NCBI GenBank assembly: GCA_015039315.1
Contig: WIDE01000001.1
Location: forward strand, 484,422 to 548,421
Direction: 5' to 3'
DNA: 64,000 bases
Origin: Clavulina sp. PMI_390
Taxonomy: Eukaryota > Basidiomycota > Agaricomycetes > Cantharellales > Hydnaceae
Shown here: piece by piece, positions 1-11,884 of the stretch
Layout: the number at the start of each line of letters is the position of its first letter
Numbering within the stretch: position 1 is the first letter of the stretch
Position numbers and translations under genes: made by a program
The notes under the pieces: model-generated
Seen by the model: only the letters and a program-made list of their open reading frames with translations
The model's database searches: none
Told to the model about the DNA's origin: nothing

Positions 1-11
1 GAGTCCAACGT

Positions 12-420
12 TCCCAGGCCCCGGCTTCAGATCGGAGCGCTTCTTTCGAAACCCTGACAGCGCCTGGCACAACTTTCACAAGCACTGCGGCCAGTATTAC
101 TCAGACTAGCCAGCTTATGACAGGATCCTCTTGAGTCACTTTATGTCTTCGGGCCCCGGACTCAGGATGATCCAATGACCTCAACCTCAGCACCAACCTA
201 TATGTGTGCGCCGTCCTCACTGATACTGCATCCGCAACATAATGGTTGACAGCGCCTAGCATATTTTCTCCAATCTCATTACTCAGACTAAGCAACATGA
301 CAAGGCCCCTTTGAATAATTTCTTGTCATCGGGCCCCGAAATCGATGCCGTCGACCTCAGCGACAACCCCAAGCTTGCGCGTCGTCCTCGCCGCTACCAC
401 TCGCACAAGTCGACCATCGA
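12..420. repeat. Degenerate tandem repeat upstream of the aldo/keto reductase gene
   Basis: Two imperfect units of about 180-190 bp lie head to tail. Unit 1 starts at 57 and unit 2 at 249, both with ACAGCGCCT followed by a TTACTCAGACTA block, a CTTTGAgT-like block, the landmark CGGGCCCCG (about 150 and 330), and a CGTCCTCxC block. A partial earlier unit is visible at about 12-30 (AGGCCCCGGCTTCAG). The repeats end just before the TATA-like element of the downstream gene, so they form its distal promoter. Divergence between units suggests an old duplication. Confidence 0.6.
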
Positions 421-429
421 ACAGCGTGT

Positions 430-442
430 GGCATATATATAG
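430..442 (+). promoter_or_regulatory. TATA-like element of the aldo/keto reductase gene
   Basis: The sequence GGCATATATATAG lies about 66-78 bp before the ATG at 508, a normal distance for a fungal TATA box. It follows directly on the duplicated upstream units. Confidence 0.45.
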
Positions 443-507
443 GCCTGCAGAATGCGGATACTAGATAGCACCACTGCTAACTAGCCCATTCTCAACAAGT
501 ACCACGA

Positions 508-2118
508 ATGTCTGCTGCAATCAACTGGCCCAAGCGCAAGGTCGGCAACGTCGACGTCAACGGTGTGTGGCATGTCCTTTCGGCAGCCTTTTCCACCATA
601 CGCCTCGCTAAATGCCAGTCGTTTACCTTCTGCTATTGATTTCCCCAGCCATCGGCCATGGCATGATGTCGATCGGAGGAAACGTCTATGGCCCAGCTGG
701 TACCGATGAGGAACGCTTTGAGGTACGTTTGCATCATCATCAAAATTAGTGCCTACGACGGTGGAATAATATTTCCTCGCCCCCTCAGCTCCTCAATCGT
801 CTCTGGGAACTTCGCCAGACGAATTGGGATACTGCCCACATGTATGTAAGTATCGAGAGCTGTTAATCGCTCTACTCGCCTGTCCGCGTTGGCTGGCACA
901 TGCTCATGACACTTTTGTATCTGCGTAGGGGGACGCCGAAAAGCTCATTGGCAAATGGTTTGCAAAGTACCCTGAGCGACGCTCCCAAATCTTCCTCGCC
1001 ACCAAGTTTGGTGTCTATTTCACCCCAGGAATGGCGATTCGGGGTGACCCTGAGTTCATCAAGGAGCAGCTCACAGAATCCCTCGAGAGGCTTCAAACGG
1101 ACTACATCGATCTGTACTACCAGCATCGCCCTGACCCCAAGGTCCCAATCGAGGTTACTGTTAAAACTCTTGCCGAATTCGTCAAGTATGTACTTGATCA
1201 GCACCTTGCCAGCTTGCCCTATTCTCGATCCCACATGACCTCTTGTTCCAGAGAGGGCAAGATTAAGCAATATGGCCTCTCAGATGCAACGGTGAACACG
1301 ATTCGTCGTGCTCAGAAGATCCACCCCGTCGCAGCCGTTCAGGTCGAGTACGGCCTTTTCTCTTACTTTGATCTTGGATGTGCTAGACTTAAAAAAATAC
1401 GTCTCCTCGTTGGCATGTATAGAATTAACCCCTTCTTGCGTGATCCTCTGATGCCAGGAGGTATTGTGGACACTGCGCGCGAGCTTGGGATTGCGTGAGT
1501 TGAGAATTGCTACCTCCTTGGAGGATTACCTTACTTACTCACCTTAATGTCCCTGATATACCTGTAGCGTCTACGCGTATTCTCCTAATGGGAATGGACT
1601 AGCGATTGGTCGTTTCGTGAGTGCATTTTTAGTCAATGTCACGCGGCCTGCTCATCCAATCCACTTCGTATCTACGGCACCTGCGCATCACACTCTCTTG
1701 CTCATAGAAATCCCCCGATGAGCTTGTCGAAGGTGATATAAGGCGCTGGATACCCCGCTATCAGGCCGAGACGTTCGCTCACGCCCGCGAACTCGCTGAC
1801 ACCTTCACTTCGATCGGGCGCGACCTCTCGCCTGCCGTACCATACACTGCCGCGCAAGTTTGCCTTGCCTGGCTCTCCGCTCAGGGGGATAACATCATCC
1901 CTATTCCTGGGAGCAGTAGCCCCATGCGAGCAGAGGAGAATTGCAGGGCGGTCGAGGTGCTCGGGAAGTTGAGCAAAGAACATATGGAGCTGATAGGAGA
2001 GGCGCTGAAGAAGACGGATGATACGGTTGCGAAGACAGCAAGAGGCCCTCCTGGAGCGGGCAACCTTTCGTTCGTGGAGACACCTGAGTATGTTCCAGAG
2101 GCTGACGGAAATAACTGA
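508..2118 (+). CDS. Aldo/keto reductase (AKR13-like, NADPH-dependent), multi-exon
   Basis: The protein is a cytosolic NAD(P)H-dependent oxidoreductase of the (beta/alpha)8 barrel family; the substrate cannot be read. Exons I could join: 508-562, 649-722, 789-845, 929-1185, 1252-1379, 1461-1494, 1568-1616 and 1708-2118. Joined, they give MSAAINWPKRKVGNVDVNAI, then GHGMMSIGGNVYG, and end at TGA 2116-2118. The catalytic tetrad is visible: Asp and Tyr in WDTAHMYGDAEK, Lys in FLATKFG and His in LYYQHRPD. The late exon gives TAAQVCLAWLSAQGDNIIPIPGSS, the usual cofactor-binding end of the barrel, here quoted in part only as AQVCLAWLSAQ and IPIPGSS. One intron (1380-1460) is 81 nt and free of stops, so retention would add 27 residues. 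The gene converges on a membrane protein gene about 100 bp downstream. Fungal yakC/pyridoxal reductase-like proteins are the closest family I recall. Confidence 0.88.
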
Positions 2119-2220
2119 GCTCGCTTTGTATCATCTAGAACGGGTACAGTTATGATGTACATCGATTTCGCTTGTTTCAAGCCTGTAGCCGTTTTGATAC
2201 ATGAGTTAGCTCCTCTTAGC

Positions 2221-4367
2221 TCAATAACTAGTAGAATGCCTATGCCGTTCAAAGCCTATTGCGTCGATGCTCTGCGTCCCATCGTACACCTCAAATTGTA
2301 CTATCTCCGGTTGACCCAACCGCTGGGCATCACGACCACGATGGGGGCTTATTTCGTCGCCAATCAGCCGCAAATTGATCTTGCTAGTTTTGTAATCGAC
2401 CCCCAGGTCATCTCGAGGTTTTCCATCTACCCCCATAGTGATGATATGCACCTGCCGGCCATCGGTATCGGAAGTGTGTGCTCCAAAATTAGATGGCCCC
2501 TTCCGCTCTTCTAGCTCGTGAAATTCGATTTCCTGGACGGTGCGGGTGACCTGTATTTGCGACTGCGTAATGTTTGTTGTCTAGTGGACAGTTCAGGTTT
2601 TCGTCCCTACTACGATGGAACGGGATGGACGCACCCTTCGGCCTGTTCCTGAAATCATCCACGGTGTATCGTCTGACCAGTTAATCCCATGGCTCGTTGT
2701 ATGTCGAGAGTTCACTGGTTTACGGGTGATGGGGAGTCAGTACAGCAAATAATATAACACCACAAAGGCACTTACGAGAAGACAACAAGGTAATCAAATA
2801 AAGCGGTGACAGAGAAAGTGCGAATATCAGGAAGGTAAGGTCAGTCTAAAAGGAAACTTAAGCAATCTCCCGCGTGGTAATGGATAAAAATGTGTGAAGT
2901 GCTCTACGCACGAGAGCGGACTGTTACTCGACGAGATGGTCAATGGTTAATCAACTATTGCAGCAATATATTGGCTGCTTACAAAGAGGATTATGATGAT
3001 CAAGGTCCATATTGAGACGATGACACCGTTTTGGATCGTCACTGATATCGAAATCAGATGGATAGGTGTCTAATGCGCAGCTGAGATTTGAGCATGTTAC
3101 TGACGTCGGTTTAGCCTCCCAAGGAGGTCACCGGTCGCCGCAAACCCTGTCTTCTGCTTGGTCTACAAAAGAAAAGAATCTATGCCAAGACGGGTTCATT
3201 TCCAGAGAGAAACACTTACAAAGAAGATTACCAAGTTCCCTGCGATCAACAGATCGGCCCCAAGTAACAAACACCATCTTATAATTAGTCAGATTTTGGA
3301 GCATGACGCAGTCGAGGACTATAGTCACCCAACGATGGTGAAGACTTGGAGCAACTGCGTACGAGCGCTCATCTGATGCTGCACTAATGGAGCATGGATA
3401 TAGATAGTCGTCGACAGGGAAGGCAACGTCACAAATTTACACACCAAAAACAGAAATCGTCATCATGGCTGGAGTATGATGTTAAATATCTCAGACAACT
3501 CGGGGAAATTTAAAACGCACCCCACTGAGCAATAGCACCTACGATGACCAAAGCAAGTACCCATGTTCGTCCTGTCAGACGTTTTACCCTCCTGTGGGGA
3601 GGATGGGATTATTGGGAAGGACGGAGTCGATGCTAGGGACATAACTGGCGATTAATACATACCAGGAGAAAAAAACTTGAGTAAATGAAGAGGGAAAAAT
3701 ACGCTAGAAACGCAGGCGAATAGCGACGTAACGATGTTAGCCTCCAGTGAAATTTAGCGGATCGCCAAGCCGGTACGCACGAGATCTAGAGCTATCATGG
3801 ACGGCGGGTCAGTTTTGTGTATGTAGAAAGGTTGGAGGTGCCTACCTGCTTCGAGGACTTTGATTCGAGAGAAGGGACAACAACCTGGTTGTGGCCGTCG
3901 TCAGCATTTAGACTTGCATGAGCCTTGAAAGAGTTTACTCACGTTTGAAGCTACTAGGCCGTTCTAGGCCCCGAAAATCACCTAAATATGAGGATAAGTC
4001 GGCTGTCATATCGCAGCATTGACTTCAGCCTACCGAAATTTGGAATAACCCGTTCGTAAGCTGTGAAAGAAATCAGGACGGCATTGACAACCACCACAAG
4101 ACTGGATAATCCGACAAGGCATTTGATTCGAATGGAGTCGCTAAGGAATCTGATCATTCTTGGAATAATAGCAATGTCGAAGCGAGCCAACAAACTTCCT
4201 GAACCTTCCAAGGTATACTTGTAGCTGCATCAGCGCAACCCCAACCTGGTAGTAACAGTGAGTCCTGAGGGGATGTAGCGAAACAGATCACGCACAAAGA
4301 TGTTATTGACAAAAGCTCCTATCAATATGGGTCCAGCAAAGTGTGAAGCGATGCTATGGTTAGACAT
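2221..4367 (-). CDS. DUF6534-like integral membrane protein, possibly degenerate
   Basis: This is recognised as the basidiomycete seven-helix-like membrane family that ends in a DUF6534 domain; function unknown. The start at 4367 gives MSNHSIASHFAGPILIGAFVNN, the family's N-terminal pattern (here the first 20 residues are MSNHSIASHFAGPILIGAFV). Further pieces in order on the minus strand are KCLVGLSSLVVVVNAVLISF with AYERVIPNFG (about 4030-4150), a VFFSWRVKRLTGRTW junction across an intron (about 3570-3680), KTGFAATGDLL (about 3140), and SLSPLYLITLLSS followed by NSRHTTSHGINWSDD (about 2680-2810), matching the family's LYSxSLLxxLNSR end. A hydrophilic tail reads IQVTRTVQEIEFHELEERKG and runs to a stop at 2221. 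Several exons between 3650 and 3950 do not join cleanly by eye, so frameshifts or very short exons are possible. Confidence 0.6.
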
Positions 4368-5176
4368 AGCTGAGGATCAAGGGACAAGGAAGGGGGATCG
4401 GTGCACTAGTGCCTGGACCATTAAATAAGGTAGTCGCTACTTCTCATGTTCTCCAACAATATCCATCTTTTGGCGACCCACGATGAAACGTTGACCTCGT
4501 TCTTCCCGAGTGATGGACTGAGCCGCGGGCGTCGTCATGCCAGAAACGGTCTTCTTCTCATGAGAATCTTGAGTGCTGGTCTCTGTTGTCGAGGGTTACC
4601 TATGTGGGGAATGTATTTGTACGAGTAACTAACTGAGAGACTTGATATGATCTTCACGCTGAATTCAATGGTTACTGTGACAGTTTCCCTGCTGCTGCTG
4701 CTGCCACAGCTTGGCGTCTCGAAGTACGACCGGTAACTATGATAGATAAAATGAGATAGCGGCTTCCTAACGGCCGAGATTTCCTATGATCAGCATTCCT
4801 AATTGCTCACAGTCACAGGCATTCAGTCGGAACGCTCTTCACTAGACTGAACGATGGGCAAGGTTCCGGAAATGTTTCCGAGACGTATTACATGTCATTC
4901 CCTTAACGTATTTTCGACAATGATGGACATAGCGATGAAATATTTGGTGATTGAGGGGGTTCTGGGTTATTGACCTTCGTGTCCTCTCAGCTATCCGCGG
5001 TTGTATTCGCCATTTTATAGGGGAGCGCATGAGAGCAGAAGCTTAGGGAGCTTAAGTCAGTTAGAAACATTCTAGGCACTGTAGATTGTATGCTGGTGGT
5101 TTGGCACCAAAGCGTGCAGACTGCAAGCGCCAGAGCAAACATTCACAAACAGGAGCCCGCGTTTCGTCGATCCAAA
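4368..5176. other. Intergenic region between the DUF6534-like gene and CCT4
   Basis: I see no convincing gene in these 809 bp. It holds the divergent upstream regions of the membrane protein gene (minus) and CCT4 (plus). A short CTG repeat (four to five units, near 4690) is the only simple repeat noted. Confidence 0.5.
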
Positions 5177-7320
5177 ATGTCTGCAGCTTCAGTACCGAGC
5201 GGATCGAATGCAGCCTTCAATGACAAGGTAAATCTAACATCCTCCCCTGTCCGAGAAGCGCGTTAATTGCCTAGTGTAGGGCAAACCGATGGAGGTCCGC
5301 CTCTCCAATATGACCGCTGCCAAAGGTTCGCGATCTGCCAGCCCTGTTGTCAACTTACTCAAATATTTGATATATATAGCGATCAGCGATGCAGTAAGAA
5401 CGTCACTGGGGCCGAAGGGCATGGATAAGATGGTTCGTCTGCGGGGTTCCACAAGGTTCTCTAACGATCCAGCGTTCATCAGGCTTGATAGATCCAAACA
5501 GGGTCAGGGGAAGTCATTGTTACCAATGATGGCGCGACGATATTAAAGCATATGGCGGTACTCCACCCAGCTGCTAAAATGGTGCGTCCTCATTGCACAT
5601 TGACTGTAGTGCGTTTCGATCCTAAAGTTTTCTGTAGCTTGTTGATCTTTCTGCGGCGCAAGATGTCGAAGCTGGGGATGGTACGACCAGTGTAGTCGTT
5701 CTAGCTGGAAGCTTGCTTGGTGCCGCAGAGAAAATGCTCGCCAAGGGCATGCATCCCACCATTATAGCGGAATCCTTCCTGAAGGCGTCTGCAAAAGCCG
5801 TCGAGTATCTCGGCGAGATTTCTACTCCAGTAGATCTCAAGGATAGGGCCACCCTTCTTCGTGCGGCGTCCACTAGTCTCAACTCCAAAGTAAGTTCTCC
5901 ATCCATGCTCGAAATTGTATATTCACCTGACCATCTATAGATCGTCTCGCAATACTCATCCACCCTTGCTCCGATCGCCGTTGACTCCGTCACACGACTC
6001 GTGACTCCCGATTCCTCCAATGTTGATCTACGGGATATCCGTATTGTGAAAAAAGTTGGAGGCACGATCGAGGATACAGAACTCATTAACGGCGTCGTCC
6101 TGAACCAAACCGTGGTCTCAAGCGAAGGTGGCCCGACACGAATGGAGAAAGCAAAAATTGGGATTATCCAATTCCAGCTGAGCCCCCCAAAACCAGATGT
6201 GAGTTCTGGTCATGCACGAAATATCCGAAGCTACGCGCTCACGAACAAAATCGTAATGGATATAGATGGACAACCAGATCGTCGTCAATAATTATGCTCA
6301 AATTGACAAAATCCTCAAGGAGGAACAAGCGTACCTACTCAACCTTTGCAAAAGGATAAAGAAGGCAGGGTGTAACGTTTTACTAATCCAGTCAGCCAAA
6401 TTTAGCCTCATTTATGATATGAATACTCACCAAGCTCAACCGATTTTCACAGAAAATCCATTTTGCGTGATGCTGTCACTCCTCTCTCCCTCAACTACCT
6501 CAAGCGTCTCAAAATTCTCGTCGTGAAGGACATCGAGCGGGATGAGATTCAGTTCCTCTGCAAGTCCACCGGCGCCAAGCCGATCGCGGATATCGACGCT
6601 TTCACTGAAGATAAACTAGGCTCGGCGGACCTCGTCGAGGAGACGGAGAAGGAGGGCGCGAAGATCGTCAAGATTACCGGGGTGAAGAATCCTGGGCGGA
6701 CCGTCTCAGTGCTTTGTATGGGGAGCAACAACGTGGTGCTCGAGGAGACTGACAGGAGTCTGCATGACTCGCTTTGCGTGGTTCGATGTCTGGTGAAGAA
6801 GCGGTTAGTCACCCTCCTTCTCAATCACTCCGTCGAGCAACATGCGCCTGTGCTCATTGATTACTTCTTTACTCAAAGTGCATTACTCGCTGGTGGTGGT
6901 GCACCAGAAATCCACATGTCGCGAATGTTGTCGCAATACGCGCAGACGCTGAAAGGAATGGAAGCATATTGCTTCCAAGCCTATGCTGATGCCCTTGAGA
7001 TCATCCCCACTACGCTCGCCGAGAACGCTGGCCTGAATCCTATTGCCATCGTTACGGAGCTGCGGAATCGGCATGCGATGGGCGAAAAGTACTCCGGAAT
7101 CAACGTTCGCAAGGTAAAGATATGACTCTGCTACCACAACAAGTGATCAGTTGAGACCAAACACTAACGACGACTCCATCCATCTATTTAGGGTCTGATC
7201 TCGAACATCCTTGAGGAGGATGTTGTACAGCCACTACTTGTTTCAACGAGCGCGATTGAACTCGCTACCGAGACGGTTGCTTTGCTGCTTAAAGTAGACG
7301 ACTATCATCTTACCCGATAG
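5177..7320 (+). CDS. CCT4: T-complex protein 1 subunit delta (CCT4), group II chaperonin
   Basis: This is the delta subunit of the cytosolic eight-subunit TRiC/CCT ring, which folds actin, tubulin and WD-repeat proteins using ATP. The start at 5177 gives [20 protein letters not shown]. Exons join as 5177-5227, 5280-5325, 5380-5445, 5502 onward, then through introns near 5583, 5889, 6199, 6390 and 7116. Visible motifs are [31 protein letters not shown], the ATPase loop [41 protein letters not shown] and the C-terminal KVDDYHLTR before TAG at 7318. The joined protein is about 530 residues, the normal length for the family. No lesion is seen. It ends 245 bp before the first copy of the hydrolase-like array, which converges on it. 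Confidence 0.96.
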
Positions 7321-7565
7321 GCGGTGATTGACAATGATATACATCTGCTTTCGCCCATTTCTTAAGGCGTGTGAATGGGGATGGTCAACTAAAATAATAA
7401 ACCATTAACGTTCAAAGCACTGAGCCGTGTCTCTGGTACCAACAGGAAACAATGATTAGTAGATACAAATTAGAGAATGAGTCAGCGGGCAACATGTTGG
7501 TATACGAATATACCATCGGGAGAATCAGTAGAGGATGTAGAACTATGAGGCGTTGTTACGTTATA

Positions 7566-9171
7566 TTACGCCTTCCTCTCCTCTGGACGATCCTCCTTGA
7601 TCATCTCCATCCACCGGTTATACCACCTGGAGAAAGGATGGAACAATCCAGTAGTGGTTGATGTGGGATATGAGCGCGATGATGGTTAATTCTAGAAGGC
7701 GCGAGAGTGAACGAACCGCTCATGCAATTCTTTCAGCTGTTCCGGTGACCGGTGGGAGAAGGACATCACACTCTGATCATCTCGCTTCACAAGCTCCTTC
7801 ACAAGCCACTTGGGGGCGACAGAGATGTAGGTCTCCATCGCCTCTTGCATCGCCCTCGTGCGCCTTTCCTCTGGGGATCCTATGCCCCCGCCTAGGCCAA
7901 GGTTCGACGAGAAACGTTTGGAAGTGAATGCAGTGGGCGAGATGAGCACAGAGTGTTCAATATGAGTGACGACGAGGCGGTGAAGGGTAGGGGCAAATTC
8001 AGGGATACTCGACATCCCTGGGGGAGCGCGCGGGATGATGTGTACGCTTGACTGGGCATTGGGATAATGAGCCACAAAGCGGTAGGCCGCGTCGGGGGTG
8101 GCGAAGGGATTGAGGTCACCCTATCAAGCAACGGGGAGAACTTGTTTGCGTCAACTCCGAAGAGACGAAAAATCGCATACCTGCGCCACGAGGATGGGAC
8201 ACTGGACTAGTGAAGCTCCCTCTCTTGTCATGCCTGTTGCCTGCAACGTAGCGCATCACACGCGCAATGTGAGCGACGGACGGCTATTAAACAAGAATTG
8301 CTTACAAAATACCCCATGAGTGTGATCAGGGCACAGGCGTGGATCCTTTTCCCTCTCCAGTTGGTGATCATATTATCAATTGTACTCGGGTCTAAAGGGT
8401 TCTGGGTACAACCTCGCTTTCAAGACCCGATAGTGAAGTAGGGTGGGCATTGGATCTTGACGTACGTCATCATGGAACCACATATATAATTCGGCTTGAA
8501 CCATCTCCTCTAATTCCTCTCGGGTGGTCGCGTGCGTCCACTGATCGAGGGAGCTGGCTATACCATCCGCAAGTTGTTGTGGGACTCTATGGTCCAATTG
8601 GGATAGCCTAAGCTCGCTCAGGAAACGGATCCGAATTTGGATTGGCTCAAACGGTGACTCACGGTGCATCTGCTAACACGCAACTTAGGGAGATGCTCTT
8701 GGGGATTGAAGGAAACAAGGCTGCCAGGCGAGGAAGTATCATGGCAGACCAGCTGGTCACACCCAGAAAGTGCACGTCCTTAAGGTTCATGGTTAGACAG
8801 AAGTCTGCAATGATTCTGTGCACATATTCCGAGTGTGAGTTGGGGAACGAGGATCGTCGTAACAATTAAGTGAGATAAACCACTTACGCAGCCGCAACCC
8901 ATTCGTCATACTTATCAGCCTGTTGGGTCAACAAAGGTGCCTTTGTGTCCGGCCATCCAGGAAGGTCAAGTGCAATGAGGTTGTACCGCTGAAACACCGG
9001 ATCGTTGAATTGCAGGCTAAGATAGTCCTGCATAGACCAACGCGTGAAATGAGGAATAACCACAGTATGTCGACCATTGGTCGCTACTAATGAAAGGTCG
9101 TTATTGGGAAGGTTAGAGGTCCAGAAGCCCTCAAAGGCGTCGGCGGGGGTGGATAGAGTGACGAAAGGCAT
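7566..9171 (-). CDS. Array copy A: alpha/beta-hydrolase-fold protein lacking the catalytic His
   Basis: This is the leftmost array member and the last in the direction of transcription. The start at 9171 gives MPFVTLSTPADAFEGFWTSN, and the last exon ends KEDRPEERKA then TAA at 7566-7568. About seven exons follow the layout shared by all copies: N-terminal strand and lid loop (YNLIALDLPGWPDTKAP), elbow exon, helical exon (DQWTHATTREELEEMVQAEL), two short exons, a long exon with the histidine-loop region, and a short WYNRWMEM exon. The elbow reads HFLGVTSWSAMILPRLAALF, so the nucleophile Ser is Thr with one extra residue after it. The loop that should read GAPH reads PRAPPGMS. The family is normally a serine hydrolase; activity here is doubtful. 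The 3' end faces CCT4. Confidence 0.8.
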
Positions 9172-9634
9172 GGTGGTGGAAGAGCAGATACTCCGGACGC
9201 AAGGTCGTGACTGGCCAAGCCGACCCCACGAAGCCCGCCCACATTCAGCCACACTTTGATATTTGAAATTAGTAATATGAGACTCAATGGGAGATGTTGC
9301 AGCCGAGGCTCGGCGCGCGCGGCCCCGAGAGCGGATCTGGCATTGCAGTGATTCATGAAAAGGCCGGACCCTGAATCAGTATCACTCCACCACCGAATGT
9401 TTGCGGTGTTACTCTTGACATTGACTTAGTGTGCAGGATCAGACTACGTGGAGGGATGAGCCGTGTCTTGATGCATCGCCCCGTGGAAGCTAATCACTAC
9501 AAGGATAATGTTAGCTGGGATCAGTCGTAGCAGTAGCCGTGCAAACTTGGTGTGGAGCTGGCAGGCGAGATTGTGTCAGGTGAATAGTCATATTAGCGCT
9601 AAGCTGGATAGGCTTGGCACAAGAACCATGGAGA
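9172..9634. other. Spacer between array copies A and B, promoter side of copy A
   Basis: No gene is seen. A block near 9328-9350 (GAGCGGATCTGGCATTGCAG) resembles one upstream of copy B near 11406-11426 (GAGCAGATCCTGCATTGCGG), showing that 5' flanking DNA was duplicated with the genes. Confidence 0.5.
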
Positions 9635-11273
9635 TCAAGAATTTGGTTTAGACGTGTAGGCCGCACTCTTATCCACCTCCACTCGCTTCTCTTCTGGACG
9701 CTCTTCATTCTCCATCTCTAGCCAACGGTCGTACCATCTAAACGTAGAAATGCAGGTAAGCAGTCGTATCGACACGGGAATCAGGCAACAGATAGAGCAC
9801 GAGAGTGGCACGAACCGTTCATGCAGCTCCTTCACCTGTTCTGGTGATCGATGTGAGAATGATAAGACACTAAGAGGATCTCTTGTCTCAAGTTCATGTT
9901 TGAGCCACTCAGGTGCAACAGAAATGTAGGTTTTCATCGCTTCCCGCATTCCCTTCTCCCTTCTCGTATCCGTGGATATTGCAGTCTCACTAGAGGTGTG
10001 TGGTAGGGGTTTCGGAAAGGTGGTGGTGGTGGGCGAAGCGAGCATCGAATGCTCGATATGGGAGATGACGAGACGATGAAGTGTAGGTGCAAATTCAGGA
10101 GTAACGGACGTCACAGGAGGCCCCCCCGAGAGGATGTGCACATTAGACTGGGCATTGGGATAATGGGCAACAAGTTGGCGTGCATCCTCAGGACTGAAAA
10201 GATGGCTGATGTCTCCCTAAAAGCCATGCAATATAGATCAACGATGTGGTTCAGGGACAAAATTTACAACTGGGACGAGAAAGCAACGAACCTGAGCCAC
10301 AAGAATGGGACACCGGACTAACTCAGCTTCCTCTGTCGCCATTCCTGTTGTCTGTATAAAAAATGGTGTACTCCATGTGAATTGAAGGGAGATCCAGAGA
10401 AGTCAATGGGACATACAAAATAGACCATAGCACCAATAAGCGCGTTAGTGTGTATCCTCTGTGCTCTCCAATCGTTTGTGAAGTCATCAAGCATTTTTGT
10501 GTCGACGGGATTCTGGTGCAAGTTCGGTGGGTCAACAGAGTGAAAGGGGAGACACGATTGTTGAGGGGTTCATACGTTGTCATAGAACCACATATACACC
10601 TCGCCTTGAATGATCTCATCTAATTCTTGCCGAGTCGTAGCATGAATCCACCGATCTATGTTAGCCCTAAGACCATCCGAAAGATCTGCTGATGGGCTGC
10701 GATTGCATGGAACGCGCGAGCTTGAGGACCAATGTCGTGTCGAATTCAGATTGACTCACGGCGTATCGGCCATGACGCAGCTTAGGGAAATACTCTTGGG
10801 AATCGAGGGGAATAACGCTGCAAGTCGGGGGAGGATTTTCCCTGAAAAAACGGAGACGCCTAAAAAGTGCACGTCTTTGAGATTCATAGTCAGACAGAAG
10901 TCTCCGATGATGCTGGGTATCAATTGGGAGTGTTTTAAGCTTGAGTGGGCACCGTAAAGGCTGAAAACTGGCATGAATTAGATACATACGCAGCAGCGAC
11001 CCACTCGTCGTACTTGTCACCCTGTTCGCGCAGGAGAGGTGCTTTCGTGCCTGGCCATCCGGGAAGGTCAAGAGCTATCAAGTTGTATCGCTTGAAAGCT
11101 GGTTCGCTGAACTGTAGATGGAAGTAGTCTGGCATCGAGAAGCGGGTAAGGTGGGGCAAGAGCAACGTAGGGCGCCCATTGGTCACAGCCAGCGAGATGT
11201 CGTTATCAGGGAGGTTAGAGATCCAAAAGCCCTCAAAGGCGTCGGCGGGGGTGGATAGTGGAACGAAAGGCAT
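9635..11273 (-). CDS. Array copy B: alpha/beta-hydrolase-fold protein lacking the catalytic His
   Basis: The start at 11273 gives MPFVPLSTPADAFEGFWISN. Exon 1 is 10990-11273 (ends DEWVAAA) and exon 2 is 10760-10912 (begins IIGDFCLTMNLKDV). The elbow reads FLGVSVFSGKILPRLAALFP: Ser is kept, but Phe stands where the other copies have Trp, and one residue is inserted compared with GLSMGA-type elbows. Later exons give RWIHATTRQELDEIIQGEVY, NPVDTKMLDDFTNDW, VHILSGGPPVTSVTPEFAPT (Pro in place of the catalytic His), then SVLSFSHRSPEQVKELHER, and the final exon WYDRWLEMENEERPEEKR. The stop is at 9635. The C-terminal tail after EKR is longer than in copies A, G and H. No lesion was found. A TTGGCAATT element lies 76 bp upstream of the start. 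Confidence 0.82.
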
Positions 11274-11884
11274 GATGGAGGTGTGGATGGAGGGGCGCCA
11301 AGAACATGGGTTTTTGTTCCATCGAGCTTTTGCTTCTGTAACAGTATGAATTGCCAATACTCGTGCCGCGGTCTACAATTCTGCGGGTGGCGGAGCTACA
11401 GACTCAGAGCAGATCCTGCATTGCGGTCCAAATCAGACCAGAACCACCACTAGAGCTGATCCACATCTGACTTTGTCGTGGCAGCGTCCCCCTTTCGAGT
11501 TCCCTCGCCTCACCTATCCAGGCAAAATCCTAACCACTATCAGACCTTGGTGCTGGAGATTTTGCCATCGATAGCGCCAGTCGCTCACGTCGTAAACTCG
11601 GAGTCCCTGATTTACGTAAACATTTACCAATCTGCTTCTGGTAACTCAGTGACCCTTTTGCTCCATGGCCCAGCAATAGACCAGGAATGAACTGGATAGC
11701 GGTCTTTATCTCAAACATCCTCGATTGAATTTCACTCAAGATACAGGTTGGCAGCTAAGTATCGGAATAGTGGTGATGAATTGCAATACTGGAGTGTGCA
11801 AGGTCCTCGTGTGAGGTAGTGATACAAAGCTTGGGGCGTGATCATACACCAAATTAGTGGTTAAAGAATTTGGCATAGCGGAGA
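11274..11884. other. Spacer between array copies B and C, promoter side of copy B
   Basis: These 611 bp hold no gene I recognise. They carry the TTGGCAATT element of copy B (11349-11357) and the flanking block near 11406. Small open frames here look random. Confidence 0.5.
11349..11357 (-). promoter_or_regulatory. Shared upstream motif TTGGCAATT, copy B
   Basis: This 9-mer occurs exactly upstream of copies B, C and D and with one mismatch upstream of E and F, on the same strand. In B it lies 76-84 bp before the ATG. Its role is inferred only from position and conservation. Confidence 0.4.

Noticed and set aside
5622..6086. Minus-strand frame of 154 codons opposite CCT4
   Set aside because: It is the antisense shadow of highly conserved CCT4 exons.
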